Shown here piece after piece: positions 28,376 through 36,226 of a DNA stretch of 64,000 bases. Origin of the DNA: Planctomycetota bacterium (lineage in GTDB: Bacteria > Planctomycetota > UBA1135 > GCA-002686595); NCBI GenBank assembly GCA_030746555.1, contig JASLMK010000066.1, positions 62,001 through 126,000 on the forward strand. Direction: 5' to 3'. Each line of letters opens with the position of its first letter. Positions within the stretch are counted from its first letter, which is position 1. The position numbers and the translations under genes were made by a program. Below the pieces are notes generated by a model, which ran no database searches, was not told where the DNA came from, and saw only the letters and a program-made list of their open reading frames with translations.

Positions 28376-29740
28376 ATGTCGGATCAGGAGAAACTCCAGG
28401 GCCAGAAGGAGTCCTTGCTGGAGAGCTTGGCCGGGGGCGGCGAGTCCCTCGCGACGCTCGTGCGGAAGGTCCACAGCGCCGACCTCGCGGAGTGGATGCA
28501 GGACCTCGCGGAAGAGGACGTCTGGCGGGTCTTCTCCAGCCTCGACGTCGATGCCCGCGCCGAGGTCCTCGAGCACGCCGAGGACGCCCTCTCCGGCAGG
28601 CTCGTCGAGCGCCTGACGCCACACCAACTCAAGGAGGTGGTCGAGACCCTGCCGGCGGACGAGGTCGTGGACCTTCTGGCCCTGGCCGACGAGGGCACCG
28701 CAGAGCAGGTCCTGCGCTCGGTGGACGACGAGCGCGCTCGGGGGCTGCGGGAGCTGGCCGCCCACGCTCCCGACAGCGCCGGCGGCTTGATGACGACCGA
28801 GGTGGTCTCGGTGCCGGTGGGCACCCGCATCGGCGATGCGATCAAGCTCATCCGTACCGAGGGCGAAGAGGTCGAGGAAGGCCAGGGCTTGTTCGTCCTC
28901 GACGGGGGCGGACGCCCGGTCGGCTACGTCTCCGACAGGCTCCTGCTCACCCACTCGATCCACTCCACGGTCGACGAGGTGATGGTGGAGCCGATCGTGG
29001 TCGGCGTGGACGTGGACCAGGAGGAGGCGGCGACGCAGATCGAGCACTACGGCTTGACCGAGCTGGCGGTCGTGGACGCCGGCGGCGCCCTGGTCGGCAG
29101 CATCTCGGCCGACGACGCCATCGAGGTACTCGAGGAGGAGGCCTCCGAGGACATCCTCAAGATCGTCGGCGCGTCGCCCGTCCACCAGACGCGCCTACCG
29201 ATCCTCGAGCGCGTGATCGGCCGCCTGCCCTTGCAGGCAGTGACCGTCGCGGGCGGCCTGGCCACCGCCGCGATCATCGACCTCGCCCTCGGCGACGGAG
29301 GCGGGCGTCCCACCCAGGTGGACCTGTTGCGCTTTGTGCCGATCGTGATCGGCCTGGCGGGGAACGTGGGCATCCAGTCCTCGACCATCCTCGTGCGGGC
29401 CTTCGCCACCGGAGAGGTCGAGCCCGACCGCGAGGTGGCGGTCGTGGCCACCGAGACCCTGGCGGGGGGGGTGATCGGCCTGATCTGCGGCGGCCTCTCC
29501 TGGGCGGTGATCGCCGCCACCGACACGAGCGCCGCGCCGGCGGCCTTCCCCCTGGCCGTGGGCGCCGCCATCGCCGCGGCGGTGACCTTCGCCGCCATGC
29601 TCGGCTGCGTGATCCCGGTCGTCTGCCGGCGGACGGGGATCGATCCGGCGGTCGTCGCCGGCCCCTTCCTGATCACCGTCAGCGACATCTGCGGCACCGC
29701 GCTCTACCTCGCCGTCGCCCACCTCATGCTGGAGCGATGA
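28376..29740 (+). CDS. mgtE: Magnesium transporter MgtE
   Basis: A 454-residue Mg2+ channel/transporter. The N-domain of MgtE repeats (about 20-125) is followed by two CBS domains (MTTEVVSVPVGTRIG; VDEVMVEPIVVGVDVDQEE). Five membrane helices follow, with the characteristic LAGNVGIQSSTILVR and the pore segment GPFLITVSDICGTALY. The cytosolic domains sense Mg2+ and gate the channel. The ATG at 28376 is favoured over GTG 28370 because AGGGCGAG lies at better distance. The signal peptidase gene overlaps by 4 bases. No M-box-like leader fits in the 55-base gap upstream. Confidence 0.95.
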   Translation: MSDQEKLQGQKESLLESLAGGGESLATLVRKVHSADLAEWMQDLAEEDVWRVFSSLDVDARAEVLEHAEDALSGRLVERLTPHQLKEVVETLPADEVVDLLALADEGTAEQVLRSVDDERARGLRELAAHAPDSAGGLMTTEVVSVPVGTRIGDAIKLIRTEGEEVEEGQGLFVLDGGGRPVGYVSDRLLLTHSIHSTVDEVMVEPIVVGVDVDQEEAATQIEHYGLTELAVVDAGGALVGSISADDAIEVLEEEASEDILKIVGASPVHQTRLPILERVIGRLPLQAVTVAGGLATAAIIDLALGDGGGRPTQVDLLRFVPIVIGLAGNVGIQSSTILVRAFATGEVEPDREVAVVATETLAGGVIGLICGGLSWAVIAATDTSAAPAAFPLAVGAAIAAAVTFAAMLGCVIPVVCRRTGIDPAVVAGPFLITVSDICGTALYLAVAHLMLER

Positions 29741-30873
29741 GGGCCACAGGAGCGGCCCGCTGGGCGGCCCTGGCGGTGTGTGCGTTCGTCGCGCTCCTCG
29801 CCCTGGGCTGGCTGTTCGTCTTCCGCGTACACGAGGTGAGCGGGAGCTCGATGGAGCCGGCCCTGAGAGAGGGCGAGCACGTCCTCGTCCGCTTCGGCCG
29901 GCCTGAGTTCGATCGCTTCGACCTGGGTGTGTTCCTCCCCGCTGGAGCCGATGAGCTGCGCGTCAAGCGCGTCGTCGGCCTGCCCGGCGAGTCCGTCGCC
30001 CTGCGCATGGGCGACCTGTGGATCGACGGCGCGCTACTGCCTCCCGACGCCCCGCGGCCCGCCCTGGTGGAGGTGTTCGACAGCGCGCGCGACGATCTCG
30101 ATGACTGGTTCCACTACGAGCCGGGCCTTTGGGACCGGACCGATCGAGGCTGGGAGCTGGACGCGAGGACCGTCGGAGCCGGCGCCCGGGCGGGGATGTT
30201 GATGTTCGAGCTGTCGGCCCAACGGCACGCCGAAGCGGCGGGGGGCGCGGAGGTCAGCGACCTCTCCGTCGAGGCGCGCCTGCGCCTGGGGGATCCCCCG
30301 GCGCTCGTGCGCGTGCTGCTGGTCGAGCAGGGGGACACCTTCGACCTCGAACTCGAGCCCGACGGAGAGGGCCTGGAGGCGAGGCTGGCCCGCCTGTCGG
30401 GGAACAGCCGGCGCGAGGAGCTCGGACGGGTGCGCGTGGAGGCGGACCCCACAGCGTGGCACCGGCTGCGGTTCGCCAACCTCGACAACCACCTCTCGGT
30501 GGAGCTCGACGCCGACGAGGTCCTCTCGGTCTCCTACGCCGAGAACCGCTTCCACCCCAGCGACCACCACCACCAGGGGCGCACCTTTGGGTACAACCTG
30601 ATGCTCGGCGGCGAGGGCGGGCGCGTCGTCTTCGCCGACCTGCGCGTCAGCCGCGACGTGTACTACACGGCCCAGGGTGGGTCCGCCTCCCGGGAGGCGC
30701 TCCAGCTCGGCCCCTCCGAGCTGTTCGTTCTCGGCGACCATTCCGCCGCCAGCCGCGACGGCCGCCACTGGGGGCCGCTGTCGGCCGGGGAGGTCGTGGG
30801 GCGCCCCTGGGCCGTCGTCTGGCCTCCCGGGCGCATCCGCCGCCTGCGAGGGGCCGGATCCGGCGCGGATTAG
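29737..30873 (+). CDS. lepB: Type I signal peptidase with a large inserted domain
   Basis: A 378-residue protein. One membrane anchor (about 10-30) precedes the catalytic serine S38 in GSSMEPAL and the catalytic lysine K77 in VKRVVGLPGE. The last conserved box FVLGDHSAASRDGRHWG lies about residue 328. Between these, residues roughly 110-320 form an insertion of about 210 residues that is beta-rich and looks like a laminin-G/DUF1080-type sandwich (FDLELEPDGEGLEARLARL; WHRLRFANLDNHLSVELDADEV). Ordinary SPase I enzymes have a much shorter domain here. The ATG sits on the mgtE stop (ATGA). Confidence 0.88.
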   Translation: MRATGAARWAALAVCAFVALLALGWLFVFRVHEVSGSSMEPALREGEHVLVRFGRPEFDRFDLGVFLPAGADELRVKRVVGLPGESVALRMGDLWIDGALLPPDAPRPALVEVFDSARDDLDDWFHYEPGLWDRTDRGWELDARTVGAGARAGMLMFELSAQRHAEAAGGAEVSDLSVEARLRLGDPPALVRVLLVEQGDTFDLELEPDGEGLEARLARLSGNSRREELGRVRVEADPTAWHRLRFANLDNHLSVELDADEVLSVSYAENRFHPSDHHHQGRTFGYNLMLGGEGGRVVFADLRVSRDVYYTAQGGSASREALQLGPSELFVLGDHSAASRDGRHWGPLSAGEVVGRPWAVVWPPGRIRRLRGAGSGAD

Positions 30874-30965
30874 GCACCATGGGGGCCTCCACGGCGGCCG
30901 ATGAAGGCTCACGAGGCGCCGAAACCGGCCCCACCGTCGGAGGTTGAACCCCACCAGAGAGAGCG

Positions 30966-31613
30966 ATGACGACCGATCAGCGACCCGACCATCCCCAGGG
31001 GAGCGGCTCGGCCTACGCGTCCGACCCCGGAGTGCAGCTGATGCTGGCCTGGCAGGGGGGCGACGAGGAGGCCTTCGAGCGCCTCGTGGAGGAGTACTCC
31101 CCGCGGGTGTACGCCCTGTTGACGCGCTTTGTCGGCCGCCGCTCGGTGCGCGAGGACATGGTGCAGGAGGTCTTCCTGCGCGTCGTTCGCAGCCGCGACC
31201 GCTACCAGCCCACGGCGCGCTTTTCGACCTGGCTGTACCGAATCGCGTTCAATCTCTCGGTAAACGAGACCCAGCGCGGCGCGGGGAACAAGACGCTCTC
31301 CCTCGACGTGCCCTTCGCCGCCGATGAGGGCGAGCACGGCAGCCTCGGCGACCTGCAGGAGTCCGAGGTCGAGGACCCCTCGGCGGCCCTGGAGCGCGAC
31401 GACGTGGTCCTCGCCGTGCGCGCGGCCATCGCCGCGCTCCCCGAGAAGCAGCGCATGGCGCTGATCCTGGCCAAGTACCACGACTACCCCTACGTGGAGA
31501 TCGCCGACGTCCTCGGCTCCAGCGAGAAGGCGATCAAGTCGTTGATCCATCGCGCCCGCGAGTCCCTGCGGGAGACCCTGAGCCCGTTCCTGCAGAGGGG
31601 GGAGGTGGCATGA
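30966..31613 (+). CDS. ECF RNA polymerase sigma factor 2
   Basis: A 215-residue ECF sigma factor. Region 2 is LVEEYSPRVYALLTRFVG, EDMVQEVFLRVVRSRDRYQPTARFSTWLYRIAFNL; region 4 is LPEKQRMALILAKYHDYPYVEIADVLGSSEKAIKSLIHRARESL. These resemble the RpoE-like group. The gene overlaps its anti-sigma gene by 4 bases, and a DUF3106 gene follows, making a three-gene stress cassette. Confidence 0.95.
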   Translation: MTTDQRPDHPQGSGSAYASDPGVQLMLAWQGGDEEAFERLVEEYSPRVYALLTRFVGRRSVREDMVQEVFLRVVRSRDRYQPTARFSTWLYRIAFNLSVNETQRGAGNKTLSLDVPFAADEGEHGSLGDLQESEVEDPSAALERDDVVLAVRAAIAALPEKQRMALILAKYHDYPYVEIADVLGSSEKAIKSLIHRARESLRETLSPFLQRGEVA

Positions 31614-32494
31614 GCCTCGCCTCTGAGTGCCGCTCCTTCCGCGCCAGCCTCGAGCGCGCCCTGTCGGGGCGGCCGGTCCCCGCCGGGCTGCGCGAGCTGT
31701 CGTGGCACGAGCACCTGTTGGGCTGCGGCGACTGCCGCGAGCTGTTGGAGCGCGAGGAGGCCCTCGAGGAGCTGTTGGCCTCCCTGCCCGCTCCGCGCCT
31801 CTCGCCGGAGCTGGCCCGCCGGGTCCTCGAGCGCCTGCGCGTGGAGCAGGAGGCACGCGGCGCGCTCGATGCCCTGTTGGAGCTGGACCCCGCCGTCGAG
31901 GTTCCCGCCGGCCTGGGAGGGCGCGTTCTCGACTCTCTCGCGAGCCAAAGCGCCCTCTCCGAGGACGAGCGCCTCGACCTCCTGCTCGCCTCCGACCCAC
32001 AGCCGCAGGCTCCCGCTGGCCTGGCTGTCCGCCTCTTGGAGGGCCTCGCCCCCGCCCGGGCGCAGGCCGCGGCGGACGCGCGCCTCGACTCGCTCCTGGC
32101 GCGCGACCCGGCCGTGGTCGCGCCCGTGGGCCTGGCGGAAGCCGTGCTCCACTCCCTCGAGGACGAGCGCTTCGGCGCCCCCCGGCCGCTGCTCGCACGC
32201 CTTCTGGCCCCTCCCTTCCTCGCCGCCGCCGCCGCCGGACTCCTGATCGCCCTGTTCGCCCTGCGCCGTCCCCCCGGCGTGGAGCCCGAGCCCGACCACG
32301 TCGCCCTGTCGGAACCCCCTCCGGAGATGCTCGAGCTGTTCGACGTTCTGGCGGAGGACCTCCTGTTCGAGGACGGGTTGCTCGCGGGCGAGGTCGGCCT
32401 CGAAGTGGACCTCTCCCTGTCCCTGGGAGCGCCCGAGGAGGTGCTCATGGAATACGAGTTCCCCGAGGCGCTCTCGGAGGAGGAGGGCGGGTAG
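31610..32494 (+). CDS. Zinc-finger anti-sigma factor with internal repeats
   Basis: A 294-residue membrane protein. The anti-sigma zinc finger is H35-x3-C39-x2-C42 with C7 upstream. Residues 51-185 hold four copies of a 34-37-residue repeat with core LL-x2-(D/L)P-x4-(A/S)P-x-(G/E)-L-x2-(R/A)-(V/L)-L-x2-L, centred on residues 60, 94, 130 and 167. One membrane helix follows (about 200-222, LAAAAAGLLIALFAL), then a short acidic outer tail. It should bind sigma factor 2, to which it is coupled by an ATGA overlap. The repeats are unusual for this family. Confidence 0.82.
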   Translation: MSLASECRSFRASLERALSGRPVPAGLRELSWHEHLLGCGDCRELLEREEALEELLASLPAPRLSPELARRVLERLRVEQEARGALDALLELDPAVEVPAGLGGRVLDSLASQSALSEDERLDLLLASDPQPQAPAGLAVRLLEGLAPARAQAAADARLDSLLARDPAVVAPVGLAEAVLHSLEDERFGAPRPLLARLLAPPFLAAAAAGLLIALFALRRPPGVEPEPDHVALSEPPPEMLELFDVLAEDLLFEDGLLAGEVGLEVDLSLSLGAPEEVLMEYEFPEALSEEEGG

Positions 32495-32510
32495 CGCTCG
32501 TCCCTCCGCG

Positions 32511-33845
32511 ATGAAGGCCCAACCCAGCATCCTCGCGACCGCGCTTTGGCTCGCCACCGCGGTGGCGCAGGCTCTTGCCGCGCCGGACGCGCCCCCCGCC
32601 CAGGGCTCCCCCGCCGCCGAGGCGGCGCCGGACGCGCAGGCCAGCGCCAGGGAGCGCTGGCAGCGCCTCTCTGCCGAGGAGCAGACCCTCATGAGGGAGC
32701 GCTACGAGCGCTTCCGGAAGATGGATGCGAAGCAACGGCGCGAGCTCACCGAGCGCCACCGCAGGCTCGAGCACACGCGCCGGCGCGTGGAGGGCAGCCT
32801 CTCCTCCAAGGAGCGCGAGCGCCTCGCCGAGCTGTCCGAGCAGGCCCGCAGCGAGCTCGTCGGCGAGCTCGTGGAGGAGGAGCTGCGGGCGCAGGGCCGG
32901 AGGATGCGCGCCAAGCTGCCCACCGACCTGCGCGAGCGCTTCGAGCGCGCGAGCCCCCGACAGCGCCAGCAGTTCTTCGTCGAGTTCAAGGAGAAGACGC
33001 TCCCGCGCATGAGCCGGCGAGCGGTCACCGAGCTCGCCCGCGCCCTTGACCTCGGCCCCCAGGAGGAGCGTCGGATCCAAGCCCTGCCGCCCGGCGAGCG
33101 GGTGGAGATGGTCTTCGAGCTGCGCAAGCGTGTGGAGGCGGAGGCGGTCGAGAAGGACGGGCTCCCCGCGGGGCTCTCCCGTGACCGCTGGGAGGAGATC
33201 GCCTCCCTTCCGCCCCGGGAGTTCTACGAGGTGGCCATGCGCCTGGATCGGCTGGCCCACGACGGCGGGCCGCCCGACCCCGAGGCGCTACTCGCCCTGC
33301 CCGAGGCCGAGCGCCGCCGGCGAGCCGCCGATCGCATTCTGCACGCCATGCGCGTGAGCCCCGAGGAGCGGCTGGAGCTGGCGGACCTCGCCCCCAAGCA
33401 GCGGCGTGAGGCGGTCGAGCACCGCCGTCGCCGCAGGGTGATGGAGATCGTGCGTCTGCACGGGCTGTATGCCGACGAGGAGCTCACCCGCCTTGAGGCC
33501 CTCGACGACGGCGAGTTCTTCGCCGCCACGCGCCGCCTCTTGCAGGCGGCCGGCCCGCGCCGACGCGGACACCGCCCTCCCCCGCGCGATGGCGATCCCA
33601 CCGCGCCTCACGACGCTCCCCGTCCCCGACGACACCCGGCTGGACCCAACGGCGCCAGACCACCCGGCGCAGACGCACCCGGCCACCGCGGGCCGCCGGG
33701 TCCGGCTCCCCACCCGCGCCGACAACCTGGCGAGCACGACCGCCCGCCTCCTCCCCACCCCGACGAGCGTCAACCGCAGCGGGGGGGCGAGAGGCCGCTC
33801 CACCGCGACACGAGGCCCGGCTCGCGCCCCGGCCCGCAGGCGTAG
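32511..33845 (+). CDS. DUF3106-like secreted protein
   Basis: A 444-residue protein with signal peptide (ATALWLATAVAQALAA). Residues about 45-90 match DUF3106 (RERWQRLSAEEQTLMRERYERFRKMDAKQRRELTERH). Most of the rest is charged alpha-helix with heptad character, and residues after about 345 form a low-complexity Pro/Arg/His tail. Such proteins commonly follow ECF sigma/anti-sigma pairs and may be periplasmic sensors or targets; function is not established. It starts 17 bases after the anti-sigma gene. Confidence 0.78.
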   Translation: MKAQPSILATALWLATAVAQALAAPDAPPAQGSPAAEAAPDAQASARERWQRLSAEEQTLMRERYERFRKMDAKQRRELTERHRRLEHTRRRVEGSLSSKERERLAELSEQARSELVGELVEEELRAQGRRMRAKLPTDLRERFERASPRQRQQFFVEFKEKTLPRMSRRAVTELARALDLGPQEERRIQALPPGERVEMVFELRKRVEAEAVEKDGLPAGLSRDRWEEIASLPPREFYEVAMRLDRLAHDGGPPDPEALLALPEAERRRRAADRILHAMRVSPEERLELADLAPKQRREAVEHRRRRRVMEIVRLHGLYADEELTRLEALDDGEFFAATRRLLQAAGPRRRGHRPPPRDGDPTAPHDAPRPRRHPAGPNGARPPGADAPGHRGPPGPAPHPRRQPGEHDRPPPPHPDERQPQRGGERPLHRDTRPGSRPGPQA

Positions 33846-33907
33846 GCCGGCGGCTCCCCGTCGGATGCCGCCCCGGGGGCAGCTCGCGCCCGGTATCCTC
33901 TGATCCC

Positions 33908-35092
33908 ATGGAACTCGCCGGCGAGAGCCTCTCCCAAGCCTGGACCGTGCCCACCGTCACCGCTCGCTCGGTCCTGGCGGCCCCGCCGGCCACGCTCCTC
34001 GATCTGCGCAGTCCCTCCGAGTTCGCCGCCGACCACCTGCCGGGCGCGACCCACGCGCCTCTGTTCGACGACGGCGAGCGGGCGTTGATCGGGACCCTCT
34101 ACCACCGCCATTCTCCCCACAGCGCCTTCGAGGAGGGCGTACGGCTGGCCGAAGCCCGCATCGCCCGCCTCGCCGACGAACTCGCGGGGGCGGCGGGCCG
34201 GGAGTTGGCCGTCGCGGACCCGGCCGCGTGGGTGCGCAGCCTGAGCGCGGGCGGCCTCGCCGCGACGAGCCGCCGTCTTCAGGCCCGCCCGGTCGTGGGG
34301 GACCAGGCCCCGTCCCTGGTGCTCTACTGCGCCCGCGGCGGCATGCGGTCCTCGAGCATCGCCGCCTTCTGTCGGGCGGCTTTGGACTGGAGCGACGCGT
34401 GCGTCTTGGAGGGGGGCTACAAGGCCTACCGCTCCAGCGTCCTCGCCGAACTCGACGCCTGGCGTGCCCCGGCGACCCTCGTCCTTCGCGGCTGGACCGG
34501 CGTCGGCAAGACCCTCGTGCTGCGCGAGCTCGAGCGCCTGCGCCCCGGCACGACCCTGGACCTGGAGGCCTGTGCCGCCCACCGCAGCTCGGTCCTGGGG
34601 ATGGTGGGCCTGCGGCCGCGCAGCCAGCGCGCCTTCGACTCACACCTCGCCGCGAGCCTGCGCCGCCTGACAGGCTCGTCCGTGGTGGTCGAGGGCGAGA
34701 GCCGCAAGGTCGGGGACGCCATCATCCCACAGAGTGTGTGGATGGCCATGCAGGCGGGCGTGAACGTGCGCTTGACGGCCGGCCTAGAGCGCCGCCAGGA
34801 GGTCCTGATCGAGGACTACCTCTCCAGCACGCAGAGCCGCGAGCAGCTCCGTGAGCAGCTGCCGTTCATCGAGGGCCGGCTGGGCCCGAAGAAGTGGGGT
34901 GGGGTGCTCGTGGACTTGCTGGACGCCGGGCGCGAGGGCGAGCTCGTCGAGGTCCTGCTCACGCGCTACTACGACCCTCTGTACCGTCATTCCGAGGAAG
35001 GCAGGGCCGTCGCTTTCCAGGTCGACGCCACCGATCCCGCCCGCGCCGCGGGCGAGCTCGCCGGGTGGCTCGACGAGCGTGGGCCCTGCTGA
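33908..35092 (+). CDS. mnmH: tRNA 2-selenouridine synthase
   Basis: A 394-residue enzyme (SelU/MnmH) that replaces sulfur with selenium in the wobble 2-thiouridine of certain tRNAs, going through a geranylated intermediate. The N-terminal rhodanese domain has DLRSPSEFAADHLPGATHAP and the active-site loop YCARGGMRSSS with C141. The C-terminal P-loop domain has GWTGVGKT at 195-202. Length and motif order match the family. Selenophosphate synthetase (selD) is not in the window. A TATCCT sequence lies 8 bases before the ATG, which suggests a leaderless transcript. Confidence 0.94.
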   Translation: MELAGESLSQAWTVPTVTARSVLAAPPATLLDLRSPSEFAADHLPGATHAPLFDDGERALIGTLYHRHSPHSAFEEGVRLAEARIARLADELAGAAGRELAVADPAAWVRSLSAGGLAATSRRLQARPVVGDQAPSLVLYCARGGMRSSSIAAFCRAALDWSDACVLEGGYKAYRSSVLAELDAWRAPATLVLRGWTGVGKTLVLRELERLRPGTTLDLEACAAHRSSVLGMVGLRPRSQRAFDSHLAASLRRLTGSSVVVEGESRKVGDAIIPQSVWMAMQAGVNVRLTAGLERRQEVLIEDYLSSTQSREQLREQLPFIEGRLGPKKWGGVLVDLLDAGREGELVEVLLTRYYDPLYRHSEEGRAVAFQVDATDPARAAGELAGWLDERGPC

Positions 35093-35116
35093 GGCCGCCG
35101 CGCCCCGCGCTCGCGC

Positions 35117-35227
35117 TCAAGGACCGGCGAGGACCGCCACCACCAGCAGGGCGAGCCCGGCGAGGAAGCCGCAGACGACGACCGCGATGACGGGCAGGAA
35201 GGGCTTGAGGTCTGGGTCGAGGTCCAC
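35117..35227 (-). CDS. Small single-span membrane protein next to oxidase subunit III
   Basis: A 36-residue open frame with GTG start, 10 bases after the stop of the subunit III gene. It reads MDLDPDLKPFLPVIAVVV and continues as one hydrophobic helix (VVCGFLAGLALLVVAVLAG). Small one-helix subunits often accompany heme-copper oxidases, so I infer an oxidase-associated peptide. No clear ribosome-binding site is seen, but the sequence is a clean membrane helix and the position fits translational coupling. Confidence 0.45.
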   Translation of the reverse strand: MDLDPDLKPFLPVIAVVVCGFLAGLALLVVAVLAGP

Positions 35228-35237
35228 GCCAGGTCGT

Positions 35238-35978
35238 TCAGAACAGGAGCAGGCCGAATATGGCGATCCAGATCACGCCCATGGTGTGCCAGTACAGGGC
35301 GCACAGGCGCACGCCGAGGGAGGGGGGCGAGCTCATCGTGGGCTCCTGTCCCCGCAGGCGCACGATCAGCCAGAACAGGGCCGCCAACCCGCCGGCGACG
35401 TGCGCCGCGTGCAGGCCCGTGAGGCTGTAGAACACCGCCCCGAAGGCGCTGTCGGCGGTGGAGAGCCCCTTGGAGAGGAGCTCCCGCCAGGCCCACGCCT
35501 GGGCGAGGAGGAAGGCCCCTCCCGACAGGGCACTCCAGCACAGGTCCTCGCGCAGTCGCCGCCGGTCGGTACGGCGTGAGGCGCGGGCCAGGGCGGCGCT
35601 GGTCGCCAAGAGGAGCAGGGTGCTGACCCACAGCCCCTCGGGGATGGGTGGGGTGCCCGGCGGCGGCCAATCGGGGGCGTTGCGCCGTGCGAGCCCGTAG
35701 GCGAGGAGGAACACGACAAAGAGGGTGCAGACCGCGGCCAGGAGGATCCCGAAGGCCAATTCCCCGGCCCCCGAGGGGCGCGGCGTGGGCTCCTCGGGCC
35801 GCTCGTCGTCGTCACCACCACCTCCCCCACCGCCGCCGCCGCCGTCCCAGCGATCGGGCGGCGGGCCCACCTCGTCGATCAGGCGGCGGCGCACGACGTC
35901 GGAGTCCCTGCGCGGCGGTGCGAGCACGCCGGAGCCGGAGGCGAAGAGGACGGGCACGTGGGAGCGGGGGAGGACCAT
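35238..35978 (-). CDS. Heme-copper oxidase subunit III family protein
   Basis: A 246-residue membrane protein with five predicted helices after an N-terminal cytosolic region. Conserved subunit III features are visible: YSLTGLHAAHVAGGLAALFWL and ALYWHTMGVIWIAIFGLLLF, including the histidines of the family. The N-terminal part has a run of ten glycines followed by acidic residues. ATG 35978 is chosen; a longer frame begins with TTG at 36032. Subunits I and II are not adjacent, so the partner oxidase is encoded elsewhere. Confidence 0.85.
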   Translation of the reverse strand: MVLPRSHVPVLFASGSGVLAPPRRDSDVVRRRLIDEVGPPPDRWDGGGGGGGGGGDDDERPEEPTPRPSGAGELAFGILLAAVCTLFVVFLLAYGLARRNAPDWPPPGTPPIPEGLWVSTLLLLATSAALARASRRTDRRRLREDLCWSALSGGAFLLAQAWAWRELLSKGLSTADSAFGAVFYSLTGLHAAHVAGGLAALFWLIVRLRGQEPTMSSPPSLGVRLCALYWHTMGVIWIAIFGLLLF

Positions 35979-36226
35979 GGTCGGCGCCGGGCGAGGGTGC
36001 GGGGGCCGGCGGCCCCGTCCGCCCCTCCCCAATCTGTAGGGTACGACGATTCCCGCCTCCAGGTCGGGCCAGGCCCCCGCCGGGGAGCGCGGCAGAGGAC
36101 CGAGAGGGTGGCACCGGCCCCGCCGGGTCCTCTTTATGACCCTGTGCGCTGCGGGAAAGACCGCGGATGGACTAGGTTATGGGCCGGTTTTCGACCTTCC
36201 TACGCTCTGAACTCCAGCCGACAGGC

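Noticed and set aside
32100-33845. Frameshift at the end of the DUF3106 gene
   Set aside because: The Pro/Arg-rich tail looks out of frame at first, but no alternative frame gives better protein and such tails occur in this family.
35800-35860. Glycine-codon repeat in oxidase subunit III as a phase-variable tract
   Set aside because: The repeat encodes glycine with mixed GGC/GGT/GGG/GGA codons in frame; it is not a uniform slippage tract.
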